In this document: positions 36,637 to 49,229 of the stretch, one piece after another | Layout: each line of letters starts with the position of its first letter | How positions within the stretch are numbered: position 1 is the stretch's first letter | Assembly (NCBI GenBank): GCA_963969345.1 | Contig: OZ017769.1 | Span: 10,977,725 to 11,041,724, forward strand | DNA length: 64,000 bases | DNA from: Turbatrix aceti | Taxonomy: Eukaryota; Nematoda; Chromadorea; Rhabditida; Panagrolaimidae | Direction: 5' to 3' | Made by a program: the position numbers and the translations under genes | The notes under the pieces: model-generated | What the model was told of the DNA's origin: nothing | What the model saw: the letters and a program-made list of their open reading frames with translations, nothing else | Databases searched by the model: none

Positions 36637-39600
36637 TTACTTTCTGCTCTTGGCCATCGCCTGCTGCATTCGAAGCGTGTTTGCATTGTTGCCCTGAGAA
36701 TTCATCATTTGAATCTGCTGCATCATCTGTTGCATCTGTAAGTTGGGTGTCGTTGTAGATCCTCCTGTACGTCCTTGATTCTGGGCACGTTGCAAACCAA
36801 CCTGCAGCAAGGCTAGGAGGTTGTTGTTGTTGCTGGTACCGTTGTTAGCTTGTGAAGCCACCTGGAGGAGGGCAGCCATGCCTGGGTTGAGGGCCGCTGC
36901 TGCAGCTGCCGCCGCAGAGTTGTTTGACGACGATCGACTTGATTGCTGCTGTTGCTGTTGCGACGTAGCATTGTTGCCTCCGCTTGCTCCGGTTAACTGA
37001 GACAATAAATGCTAAAATAATACCCCATATCAGAAACATCCGTCAGAAATACCAATTTCTCACCCGAAAAACATTGCTGTTGCCGTAATTCATCGCTGAC
37101 AGACCCATCTGAGGATTGGAAGCCATAATAGTCTGAAGAAGATATTGCTGAAGAGCAGCTGCGTGACTCGCATTCGGTGTGCTGTTCTGGGAGGCGGACT
37201 GAGCCTGCCTTCTGGCGGGTCTTTGCTGGGAGTTTGACTGAAAGACAAAAACCTTCATAAAAACCAGCCTAAACAAGTTCAAAAACCAACCTGACTACGA
37301 GAAGCCTGGGCAGAAGTTGAAGGTTGAGACGACGAAGCCGTCGACGCAGCGGATACTCTAGCCTGGTGATTCTGGGCCATGAGAAGGGCAGCGGCGATGT
37401 TGTTCGTCGGAATCGAAGCCGCGGCTGCAGCGGTAGCAGCAGTGGACGCCGGTTTCTGGACGACCGGGGTCGCCGGCTTCGGAGCCGGTGGTGGTGGTGG
37501 CGGTGCCGGGGGTTCATCGAACTTGCCAGCCGCGATTTGTTTTTCGAGTTCCTTCTCTTGCTCGGCGACGGTGGCAAAGATTCGCTTGTAGACTGCGTTC
37601 TGGTCAGAGCGGATCTTCCGCTTCTGCGCCGTCCTCACACAGGCCTCGCAGTAGAGATGCAAATCGTTCTCAGACGTGCCAATCGCCTTCCAGGTCGGCG
37701 TAAAGTCCGTACCGCATTCCTCGCATTCGTAGGGTCTCGCGTCAAACTTCTTGAAGACGTTTTTGTCTTTGAGCACGCGTTGTACCGTCAAATCGAGTCC
37801 CAACAAAGCCAGGAAATCGGTCGTAATCGAAGGTACAAAAGCCAGATCGTTGACAATGGCCTTGGGCTGGGGGATCTGAGTGAGCTGTGCATCGAAGGTC
37901 TGACGCAGACGCCGTCTCGCGTCGTTGATTCTCTGCGCGGGAGTCGTCGTCGGTTGAGGGGGCTCCTTCTTCGTGGGTGGCACGACCGTCGGAGTCGCTG
38001 CCGCGGCAGCGTGAGATGTCGACGCGGCCTTCGTCGAGGAATGAGAGTGATTTTGCTGGTTCTGAAGCGATTGCAGGAAGTTGGGGTGCATGGCACGCAT
38101 GATGGCCTGTGCGTTGATGTGCGGGGTCGACATGAGCTTCTGCATGAACTGCTGCTGTTGTTGGGGTGTTAAGCTGCGCAGGGCATCTTGAATGGCGTTC
38201 GTGTTGTTGTTCCGGCCTAAATTAGGGTAAAAATGGTTAAAAATAAAAAATGAGTGAAAATCTATGGAAACGGTCCCCAAACAATCAATGAAATTGGTTG
38301 TGTCATTCAACATGGTCGAACATTGGAAAAAACAAACCTTTAGAAGCATGCTTCGGTGTCGTACCGTTAACCTTCGTCGCCGGGACGACAGTCGGCTGAT
38401 AGGCATTCATCTGTATCTTTTGTCTGAGCGCTGCCTCGGCCAGAAGTTTCTTGTGTTTGAGTTCTTCAGCCTCAGCTTCGAGTTGCACCTGACGAGTTCG
38501 AGACAGAATCGCGAGTCTTTGTTCTTCAATTCGTAGCTGTGATTCAAGCTCGCTGATTTGTATCTCACGCTCGTACTTCTGCTCACTGGTAACACCGGCA
38601 GCTTTGATCTAAAAAACAAGAATCATGAAATGATCGTAATCCCCATTGGGATATGAAAGTCCGTAGCCCAGACGAAAAAAGGTTGACACCTACACGTCTG
38701 ACCAAACAGAGGGGGAAATAAAATCGTCTGGAAATAAACAGCTGACTACTCTCTGTGAAGTTTTCCAAAAGCACAAAAATGATCACTTCAAAAACAGAAA
38801 AAAAAGTGTATATAGTAATCGTACCTCGGATACGATTATGCAAAACGCTCAAGAGCCCTATTGGAGCTCACTGGCTGTGAAAATGGACAGATTTTGTGTC
38901 AAACTTTTTTTGTCAGAGAGCACAGGATTTTTGGACTACTCATAATTTTTAGGCCAAAAAAAGCACACAACTTACCCTTTCATAGTTTTCACGGAGATCG
39001 GAAACTTCTTCGGAGGTCAGGGATGAGATTTCGGATTCATCGCTCAGCATGTAGACGTCTCCATCATCGCCACCACGAACGCCAAACTTGCAGTCGTATT
39101 GATCGAGTTTGAAGCCGTTGCAAAGCTTAGGCTTCTTTTTCTTGGGTTCAACAGAACCGGAATCACCGTCCGATTCGTTACCATTTTTCAAATCATCGTC
39201 AGCGTTGTTGGCTTCCGTGACACCATTTGGCTGTAAAAAGAAACGAGGTATGTACGGAAAATTTGATCTGGCATCCATCATGCCACAAAAAAATTTTAGT
39301 CAGCCTGCTGTGCAATGATGTGCGCACACGTAATACGCTTGCTTGCATGTATAACAAAAAAAACAAGCGAGAGAAAGAGAGAACACAACGACACATAAGT
39401 GGTGCAAGAAGCAAAAAAAATCCTATACGGTGTAGGCAAAAGATGAATTCAATAAATGAAAAACAACGAGAGCACTAGGGTTGTCTCGAGTGGATAACGT
39501 CACATGTTTGATGCGCACGCATCGAACGGCTTTCTTGGGGTATTTTGGGCTTGGTGCGTAATTTTTTTCGCAGTTTCCGTCAAAATCTATTGAATTCATA

Positions 39601-42600
39601 GATATTTATGGTTTTTACGTCAAAAATTCGGAGATGGATAATTTTGGGGTTTTTCTATGTGAAAAAACTTACCACAGGATATAACCCCATTCCGTCTTTG
39701 AACTTGAGCTTTTCCTGTGCTTTTAAAGCGGATGCCCTTGTACTGCGTCGAAGAGAAGACGGAGAGACTTCTTCTTCGCCTTCACCAACGATTAGGTTAA
39801 ACGACTCGTTTTCGTTATGGTGTCCTTGCTCGTGGTCGTCTAGGTCCTCTTCGACGTCGTCGTCGTCGTCTGGACGCCGATGATTGTTGTTATTGTGATG
39901 GTTGTTGTGGTTGTGATGATGTGGGTGATGACCGTTCTGCAAAGAACAAAAAAAAGAATTATTATATTGATTTTTACGCTCATATCGATTTTTCCAGGGG
40001 TAAAAATCGATTTAAAGAGTGCAACAACGAATTTTAGGCAAGCGCGGAGGAAAGAGATGAAAAACAAAAACAGACATGCGAGAACCCGTCAAAAAGGTGG
40101 TGTAATGTTATGTAACCAGGCAATCTCGTGACTTTATAAGCCTGGCTGGTAAAAAAAACAAGGCGACTTTTCAGTCAAGCTTTGAGCTTTTCTTCTCTCC
40201 CCGTCGCCTACCTAGATTTACCAAAACATCGAGTGTTTTTTTTTGTGAACGAAAAAAAAAGTTAGTTAGCAGCACCCTACGAGACATTAGTGTGTAAAAA
40301 AGGTTGGTCGTGTGCTTATCGTGCTTGGTAATAATCGTGTCAGTAGTGAGTGACGATTCGCGATGATGCAAGAGAATTGAAATGAAGGGGAGGACACGAA
40401 CAAAAATGTAGGTATCTAGTTTATTCCGCGCTGGCCTTCCTTCGGGCAGGTCGATCGGTTGGGAAAGCGGGTAAAAAACGAAATAGCGAACAATTTGACC
40501 AAAAATTTTTTCATGAATAAAATGCAACCGGACGCGTTACAGCTTTTTACCGGGAACATAACTGGCATAGTCTCTGGTTGTTAGTCACGCGCGCGCAAGA
40601 CAAGGCAGTTGGCAATGCCCGAGACGAGACTCCAGCGAACGCCTAGCGTGTGCGCATGCTTTTCTTGTGCTGGAGTTTCGGTCGTTTGTTGTCATCCCGT
40701 CCTCTTTTCCAAGTGCAAAATAAAAGGCAGGGCAAGGAGGGCTGCCATAGTCAACGCGCATTACTCCTACTATTTTTTTCTTCTTTCATCGCTCGGTCAG
40801 GGCAGGGCAGGGGGCATTGTGCCAAGAAACAGAAACAAGCGAGGAAGAAGACAAGTGAACTCTAGTGAGTTATTCTGCGTGCCCAAAAAATAGAGATGTT
40901 ACGTTTAAAAAAATTGACTGCACCCCCTCTGTAGCTCGTCTGCGTCTGCTAGCTAGCTTTTTTCCATAGATCTTGCGCATTATAATAAACGAGAGTGGTT
41001 TTTTGACGTAACAGAGTACAACCGGACGAAAACTCAATGACTGTATCGTATCTCTATCGTAAATACAACATGTGTGTGCACGCACTATTTTTTTTGCTCA
41101 AAAACAGTTGAGTTTTAAAAAAAAACCAGGGGCCAGCCAGCCTTGTTTTTAGAGAATCAAGCCAAAAACACACTTGCTTACGCACATACAAATGTTAACA
41201 TGCTGTGTCACGTATACACGTACACGGGTATCGTCATGACTTTTTTCGTTTATTTATTGCGCGCGGGCAATGGTAAAAAATTGAAATCAATTTGTAATCT
41301 GGGGTAATGGAATCCCTATCGAACAGTCAGTCACGTCAGTCAGTTGTTGAACGAGCGTACACGTGGAACGAAGGGGAAAAAAGTTCGCTGGGATCGATCG
41401 ACTATTAAACTTGATGCTAGACAAGGCCAAAAAATCACACTCATCTGTTACCACCCCACCAATCACCACGTACTCCAGGTGACTGACTAACCAACGAACA
41501 GCCAAGTCAGTCATTCAGCCAGTCAGGATGGATGGATGTTAAACAACATGGCGTTGGTGTTGAAGTTCGTCGGGGAGGGGATACATTATTCTCTAGACCG
41601 AGAGAGACATGCCTGCGCCTGCGTGCCTGCATGTTGCCTCTTGGCTGGCTGGCTTGTCTTCGTTGTCATCGTTGCGTTGCGGCCGGCGTGAGCTCCCGCA
41701 GCAAACAAGGCCGATCGCTGCTCTCGTTTGCGTACCGGCCGGCCGGTGGCCTCATTTTGCTCTCCATGCACCCCAAGAAAACTCATCTAGGTAAGTTTTT
41801 GGACAGTTTTGAACGTCAAAAAATAGGAATTCGAATTTTGACCGTTCGCCTGTGAAAAAACCAAGTCACTCTCAACGCCCCCTGGAAATAGAAAAAAAAT
41901 CGAATACCCCCAGAAAAAATGTACAAAAGATATCAGAACACCCCCAAAACTTCCACGCGCAACACTTATTTCATATTATCTATCCCCTCGATGACTTGAC
42001 GAAAAAAATATAGACGGACGACAAAACAAGCGCGCAGGGGCAGGGGCACCACCACCACCGGAGAGCAGCAAGCAGCACCGCCAACCGACTGACGACGACA
42101 GACTGCACCGTTTTTAGCAGCATTGCTTGGTTCGTTTGTCGTGGTCGGAGAGGGGGCTCGCTCGGGCTCGTCGTCTGTGTTCTTTTTTCTCCTTCCTTCC
42201 AAACACTCTTCTCCTCATTTCTCACCCATGCCCGATCAATAAGTTGCATTTGAAACAAGCGGGTATAAAAAATGCCTGCGGGCGATTGATTACTCATCCG
42301 GGAAAAGGTTGCGTTATCCTATGAGAGGGGGGGGGGGGGGCATGGCAAGAAGTAAAAAATCAGCATTCAAAAAAGTTTACAAAAATCGTTATTCTTTTTT
42401 TCAAATCGATAGACCAGACAATCGATAACGACACAGAAAAAGTGGTTCTATCTGATTTGGCGGTATAGATAACCTACGACAACAAAAAAGGGAAGAAAAA
42501 GTCAGTAAATGCATCCTCGTCCAAAAAAACTGCCACGCAAGCGCGTACCTGACACCCGCCAAGCGAAAGAGGAGTGTAAACTTGACGAAAAGGAACTGAA

Positions 42601-43508
42601 CAAAAAAATAAGCCAAAACGACGAACCAGTCGCCGATGGTCGTTGTCGTCATTGACGAAGAGCAAGAGCCGGAGCCAGAGTGTGCGTGGAAGAAGAGGAG
42701 TATAACCGTAAAAAAACCAGGACAACGCGCGCGCAAAAAAATTGAGACAAAATGCTCGGTATACCTATCTGGCGAGCGTGGTTGTGCTTGTTTGACTTGC
42801 CTTGCGCAGCAGCAGCACGAGCTGCGAGATGACTACCACCACTGGCTGGTCATAATATAGCGGCCCCAAAAACGAAACGCCCGCGCGCGACCTCGTCGAC
42901 CGACAACGACGACGCTGTAGCTCACCCAAGTGGTGGTATATTTTTGCAATTCACTTCCATAGCCGGACGCTGCTGCTGGGGTTAGTTGCTCCTTCGATGC
43001 GCGTTTATAAGTAAAGTCATCGATTCACATCCATTTACAAGAGGGCGCGAGTTGGCGGCGAGAACGCCAACGCCTGCGCGAGACTCGGCCCATTGGGCAC
43101 ACCGGTAGGTAGGCAGGTGAATGACAGATTGTACGCATCGAAGAGGCTACTAGGTACTATCGTATCCCGCTTGATTGGCAACTCTACACTTTTTGGGTTT
43201 TTTTCACAAACTAATTTGCGCAATGACTCTGCTCTCCTTTCCTCGCTTTTGTGCTGCATGTTAGTAAGTGGTAAGTAGTACGACAGCTGCATATGACCTT
43301 GAAAGGAATCCTCTCCTCGAGGTTGGATTGAGACTCAACTGGCAGGGTAAGTATGTGTAATAGTAACGAGATTTCTAGTTTTGCGCCTTGTCTGGGAAGA
43401 TTTTTACCCCGGGGCCCTGCTCACCTCATTCTGGATACCAGAAGGCCCGGCTGTGATAGCGACGGCAGCAGCGGCGCTCAGGTTGATAGCTTGATCGCTC
43501 GAATCCAT
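36637..43508 (-). CDS. GATAD2: p66/GATAD2-type subunit of the NuRD complex
   Basis: Seven coding exons: 43508..43425, 39936..39673, 39230..38976, 38608..38338, 38216..37291, 37237..37064, 37011..36637; 782 residues. Residues about 202-250 are the conserved p66 coiled coil (ISELESQLRIEEQRLAILSR), which binds MBD2/3. A GATA-type zinc finger has C456, C459, C481 and C484 (CEEC...GTDFTPTWKAIGT...CEAC). The domain bridges the histone deacetylase and chromatin-remodelling modules of NuRD. Elsewhere the protein is low-complexity: a His/Asn run then an Asp run in exon 2, a KKKKPK basic patch in exon 3, and Q-, A- and N-rich tails in the last exons. The first coding exon (28 residues, MDSSDQAINLSAAAA) is separated by a 3,488-base intron; phases match and a TTTTGCAG site ends five bases before its ATG. 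That exon lacks homology support but explains the missing start. Confidence 0.88.
39937..43424 (-). other. 3.5-kb first coding intron of p66
   Basis: By far the longest intron in the window. It contains GTCAGT-rich low-complexity patches (41,325-41,530), a 14-base G homopolymer (42327-42340) and several short open frames on both strands without features. Long first introns often hold regulatory elements, but none was identified. Confidence 0.55.
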
Positions 43509-45795
43509 GCTGCCTGCAAAAAAATATATTGAGCATACTGAGGGATCAAAAAAAAATCATCCACGAGTGATCCAAGAATCCGAAAACAAAAAAAAATAGT
43601 AACGTAACCCAAAACAATCAGACGGGAAAAAATAAAAACAGACACGAGGACCCAGAGGCATTATCCTCATCGTCTTCGACGTCGGCGTCAACATCATCAA
43701 CGTCGGTCGCGCTTTTCAGGAGACACCAGACCATTGGTTGGGGTATGTCGGTCGGTCGGTGCCGGTGTCCTGTCCACAGAAGGACCCAAAAGACTATAGG
43801 CTTAGAAAGAGAGTTGAAAAGTAGAGAAAAGATAAAAACGGAAACTATCGACAAACACAAATACCCCCTTTCCTCCCCAAACAAAAAAGGACCGCATCAA
43901 AAAAATGTTGGGGGGACAAACTTGGGGTGGATGCCCAATAAGGGATGGATGTTGGAAGGAAGAATGAATTGTCGGGCCGAACAACGCCGGGGTGAGAAGG
44001 TGTGTATCCATCCGACCGCCGCTGACAAAAAAAAGAATATAAACCATGCGTCTTCTGTCAAAATGAATGACCGACAGACGATGACACGATAAGCTCTCGT
44101 CGGGAGGGAGGGAGGCAGATACACGGATTCATTCGTGCGTCGTGGTCCTCGTCGAACCAAGAGTTGGGCAGGGGGAGAAAAACGAGAGACAAGAGTCAAG
44201 AAATCACGTCAAAAAGGCATGTGCTGATTTTTTTCGAAGTACGAAGCGTCGTAAAAAAGAAACAAAAAATACCCTGGTAACGGTTCCCACAAAAAAAGTA
44301 CCAAAAAAATATTGCAGCGGACGTCGACGAAAAAAATAACGGATGGATGCTGAAATGACCAGGAACGCGAGAAGGAAAAAAAGAATGAAGTCGAAAGGGG
44401 TTTTGTTATTAATGTGAGCGCGGTAATGGATAAAAGGCAATTGCAAGAAGATGCAAAAGAAAAGCAACAAAAACTCTCTTCGCACATCTCACATCCTTTA
44501 CTGCCCTCCCGATGAACAACACAATCCACACAAAACATCGAACACGCACGTTTGTTTCGTGGGCAAGCCAGAGAAGCCAATGAGTGTGCGCGCGCGCGGG
44601 CAAGGTACACAGTCCAACACCGGTGCAGGAGGTAGAGGAGGGAAGAAACGCGACGAACTACCACGAGCACGACTCACACTTGATTGGGAATGGAGCCTTG
44701 AACTCGAACTCAAAAGCGGACTTGCCGTGCCGGCAGGTGAGGTGGGGTGGATTAACCGAACCGGTGGAGCGTTTTGTCCGGATTCGGGATTTTAAATGAC
44801 CGTTTTTGATTTTTTTTCAACAAGGCAGGCAGATTGGCGGGGGACAAAGATACTAAATAACTAAATCGAATGCGCGTTTGTTTGTTGGCTATAAACAGAT
44901 AGATAGATGAGTGAGTGAGATTTGTTTGACCTTGGATTTGATATAACTTTTGGGGGAAACGAGAACAGCCCCGTGAACGAACGTCCAATGGTTAAAGATT
45001 AGCAACACCGTGAAGTTTTTGGATATAAGTGGAGTTTAAGTGCCAGAATTTTTTAAAGGTTGTCTTTCATGGATTTGATCTTGAGTTAAATTAATGGTCC
45101 GAAAATTAAAAAAAAAATTCACCGAAAATTTGTGCCCACCGGTTGATCCAGGGCTGAAATTACCAGGCGCAAACAAATCAAAAAGATTAACTGATCTTGT
45201 TCCGACTTCAAAAAATTCTTTTATTTGTGACATTTTTGAAATCTAGAAGAAGTGTAAAATATCCGTTTTTTGAGAAACCACATTTGGCAGTTTTCTTTGA
45301 CATCAAAAACACCTTCTGAAGCCATAGGTCAAATAGAGTTGCTCTTTCCCCTCAGCAAGGCACAAAAATTATTAACCAACAAACCAAATTGTGCACATTA
45401 AAATCGATAACCAGCTACACAGAATTGCAATCCCCGTCGACGATAACTGAGCGAAATACATAAATAAGCCAAAGTTAGACAAATAGAGCTGTCATCCAAG
45501 CAGGTGAAAACAAAACAAAACATTTATGCCAGCTCGAGCAAAACGGAACAGCCATAAAAAAGTAAGAAAAGTAAGAAGAATGAGAATATACAATATAATT
45601 TTTTTTTAAACGTATGTTAAGCGTGCTGCGTTGGGGGTTGTTTGGAAGGAACACAGAAGACAAGACGACACACGCAACCATCCAACAACGGACAAAAGAT
45701 AGGCAGAGTTGTACTAGAGAGTGTTTTGTCAATTTGTGAAGCGACTCAACAACTAACCACCGACCGGGTAGGGGGGCCAAACGACGGGCCGGCCA

Positions 45796-45825
45796 GCCAG
45801 CCGGTTGGCCACATGACCGGCTGGC
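45796..45825. repeat. GC-rich inverted repeat
   Basis: GCCAGCCGGT and ACCGGCTGGC separated by 10 bases, within a 50-base patch of GGCC-containing words. Confidence 0.6.
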
Positions 45826-46928
45826 CAGGAGGCACAAACCACGTCACAACCATCGGTGGTGGTGGTGGCGGTTGGTCTAATACCTGTACATAGCCTCCGG
45901 TCGACGGTGGACCAATGTCCTGTCCTGTTCTGTCCTGTCATGTTCCGTCCCGTACCACCACTGATGAGGAGAAACGATTAGTCAGCGCTCGCTCACCTCT
46001 CCAAGGATGACAGTTCAGATAGCCTCGTTTGGATGATCGGGGATCGATTTACGAGATAGATTTTTAATTCGGACACGCGCGATTTTTTTTTCGTCTACCA
46101 AAAAAAAGTTTGAGTGGTACAAAAAAGTCAGAAAAGGAGGAAGAAAGAAAACGCTAGAGAGTACCGCAGGGCACGAGGAATAAAAATGTGGCCAGCAAAA
46201 GGCAGAGACTTTGGCATGTCATGGCTATTAAGGGCGGAGAATTGAGAATTGAACCCTCAGAATTTTTATTAGTATGCATACAACACGGCTTCGCTTTTTT
46301 CGCCTTCTTCAGGCCATCTTTTTTTTTGGGTTGCGTCACTAAATAACTCTTTGGGAAACAGCACACCACCAACACTGGCTACGCCAACTTTGTATGGGAT
46401 TGGTGTGTGCCAAAAAAATAAAATGGGAATTTCGATAAATTTTGTAAACACTTGGAATAAAAACATTGAGGAATTAGAAAAGATCAGGTACACGTGCAAG
46501 AAACAAAAAACAACTAGGCAGGCAGGGGTAAATACGTGGAAAATCATATCCAAAGAAAAAATTTATAGCTTACAAACTTTTTACACGACCGACCGACCGA
46601 CTGACTACCCTACCGGCGGCCGTCTAACTGACTTACTACTGGCTGCAATGTGATCATACATTTTATTTTCATTGATTTTTTGTTTTAATTTTTTTCAAAC
46701 TCACCTTGCTATGCTTTGTTTTCTGCCTGGTAGACAAACCGGGCCCGGTGTAAAGGCATTGCAAAAGAGAGAGAAATTTAATATTCTTACTCGATGAATA
46801 AATATTCTTAACGCATGAAAAATGGTTGGCTTAGGATTTAAAAAAATCGCTAAACGTTTTTTTAACTAGCATTAATTACAAAAGTAATAAATTTAAAATT
46901 TATGAAATAACTGCATTAATCTTATAAT

Positions 46929-47017
46929 TTATAATTTTTGTTAATTTATAATTTTTGTTAATATAATTTTTAATTTTTTAATTTTATAATTTTTGTTAAT
47001 TTATAATTTTTGTTAAT
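46929..47017. repeat. AT-rich tandem repeat, 17-bp unit
   Basis: The unit TTATAATTTTTGTTAAT occurs perfectly four times: 46929-46945, 46946-46962, 46984-47000 and 47001-47017, with a degenerate 21-base stretch in the middle. Confidence 0.85.
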
Positions 47018-48581
47018 TGAAAAAAAATTGAAAGAAAAATTATTTTAATAATTGGCAGGTGAAAAAAATGTTGTCATGTTAGTGGCAAATAAAAAAAAAC
47101 TCGTTTTGGTCAGGTGAAAAATTGTTCCGTATATAATTTTTTTGTACTCCGCATCATCGCAAATTAGTAAAAAAATGTAATAAATGGAGTGGTAATTATT
47201 TCCATGGAACAAAATTTTTATGCGTAGTTCAACTGATCCAGCTTGGCACAACCAAGGGACCTGCAAACAGTGCCGTGCTTACCCCTGCCATTGACTAAAA
47301 ACAGGAAGACAAAAAAACAACCTCAATTAGCCTAACAGCCACGGATAAAAAAACTCTGAAAATTGGTGCTGCTTACACTTGTAATTCATTATCCCTTCGC
47401 CATGGCAGAAAAAAGATTTCTCCAATCTACAATTATCTAACGGACTTGGGGAAAGAAGTAAGAAGGGTCAATAATTCAAGCAAAAAAAGTTATAGCATAC
47501 GTGTATTGTATGTATGGATGTGTGTGTTGCGTTGTAATGAGATAGATATGTCAACTTTGAATACCCCCCCCCCCTTTTCGACCCTTTATTCTTTCCGTTG
47601 TCCTTCTTTCTTTCTGTCTTTCGGCTGCGCATAAAAATCAATAAAAATGAGAGAGTAATAGACCGGATGGTCCAGTACGTAGCAAGCACGTCCTGCAACT
47701 GTGCCAGAGGGAATCAAAGTTTTGACCCGACTCCCTTTCGGCGACTGTTTTCTGCACCAAAAAAAGATGAAATGATGCAAGTGCATTTATCATGATTTGT
47801 CAGGTAATAAAAAATTACTCAGAAATGAGTTGTGCACCTAACTTTCACATTTTTTATTAGAATATTTTAAACGTGAAGTCTGATTTTTTTCAAGATTTGT
47901 TACGACCTGAAAAATGCGACAGAAATTTAAAATAAAATAATGCTGAATTGACTTGGCATCAGACCAAGCAATAGATTTTTGGACCCTTTCCGTACCTGGG
48001 CGGGAACGGGGAGAGTCGGTGCGGTGAAATTTTCCTCATCGGGGACAAAAGTCGTCGGGGAAAGTGAAAATTGCACCCAAGATCAGCAACGCATGAAAAA
48101 AATCGAAACAAATGGTAAAAAGAAAGCTTCATGTGTTATGAAAACAGACAGAAAAATGAAAAATTCTGTGATCAAATTTATAAACAAATGTATGGTAATT
48201 TAAAAAAAGAACGTACCAAAAAAAGTTCACGGATTTAAAACCATAAGCAGGTTAGGGAAAAAATGGAATTCCCATTGACTCTACCAAATTCAGCATGAAA
48301 TTCCTCTTAAAAATGGCAAAAATAAAAAACCGTGATTTTATTTGTAGCAAGAATACTTTCCTCGCTGCTATCAGTTTGTTTTGACGTATCTTATCTGAAG
48401 GCATATGTATTGGTTTAGATACTTTTTTGACATCACGTTGAGGAAATTATAATCCCCAAAACATTGAATTTTCCAAGATCAGAACGAATTCAAGCGCTGA
48501 CATTGAATGTAACAGCAAGGTCAATAGATACTATTCATTATTAAAAAAAGAAACTCAACAAGAAAAGCAGCAAGTGTACAA

Positions 48582-49229
48582 TCAGCCATCAAAGTCATCC
48601 CGCATGTTGTTGTATTCTTCGACGTGCTGACGAATCTTGGAAGCATTGGCCCAAGTGACGAGATCGCTCATGGTGCGTGTGACGAGAAAGGCGGGATCCG
48701 TGATGAGTTCGGCACCCACCCTGATGTGGCCCTGTTCGACGAACTTGGCGCCTTCTTCGGGATTCTTGGCCATCTTTTCGCGGACGAGGACGGTCGAGAG
48801 GCGTCGACGACAGAAGGACGAGGCAGTGACGGTGTTGGCCTGCTCGAGGGAGTCGATTGCAGGAATGAGGCCAACGTTGTAGAGCTTAGAAAGCAGACGG
48901 TTCGTGAGGCGCTTCTTGTTCGGGTCCTTATCTGGCAAATCACGAATCTTGGAAGCGACTTCCCGGATCTGAATTAAAATTTGCATAATTTTTTTTCATG
49001 AAATCAATATTTTGCACCAAAATCCGTGTTGCCAAAATAACGCCAGAACAAAGCACAAACTACTCACTTCTCTCGAAAGCTTGTTGTAAGTCACGTAATG
49101 GGCTCGCTTTCGGATGGCGTACTTCCGCATGACAGCGCCTTCGTTGACGTTGTTTGGATCGGACTTCCATGTCACGTAATCTACCTTCTTGAGCAGCTTT
49201 TGCTCGTGAAATTTGAGTTGACGAGGCAT
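48582..49229 (-). CDS. IMP3: IMP3, U3 snoRNP protein (uS4-like)
   Basis: Two exons, 49229..49068 and 48968..48582; 182 residues, the family's usual length. The opening MPRQLKFHEQKLLKKVDYV and the S4 RNA-binding domain at about residues 108-165 (TASSFCRRRLSTVLV, FVEQGHIRVGAELITDPAFL) identify it, with the C-terminal EYNNMRDDFDG. IMP3 sits in the small-subunit processome and helps the U3 snoRNA pair with pre-rRNA for 18S processing. The only intron is 99 bases. A TTTTCAG site ends ten bases before the ATG, so the leader is probably spliced on. No canonical AATAAA was found directly after the stop. Confidence 0.95.

Larger units (their letters stand above)
43509..48581. other. 5-kb region upstream of p66 and downstream of IMP3
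   Basis: No conserved exon found. It holds the p66 promoter or 5' leader, a 10-base inverted repeat rich in GGCC (45796-45825) and an AT-rich tandem repeat (46929-47017). CG-rich and AT-rich patches alternate. Confidence 0.5.

Noticed and set aside
37324..38172. 282-codon plus-strand open frame opposite p66
   Set aside because: It is the antisense shadow of the long p66 exon; the minus-strand frame has the GATA finger and matching splice phases.
42327..42340. 14-base G homopolymer
   Set aside because: Could be a G-quadruplex-like tract but a single G run is equally a sequencing or assembly artefact; not reported as a finding.
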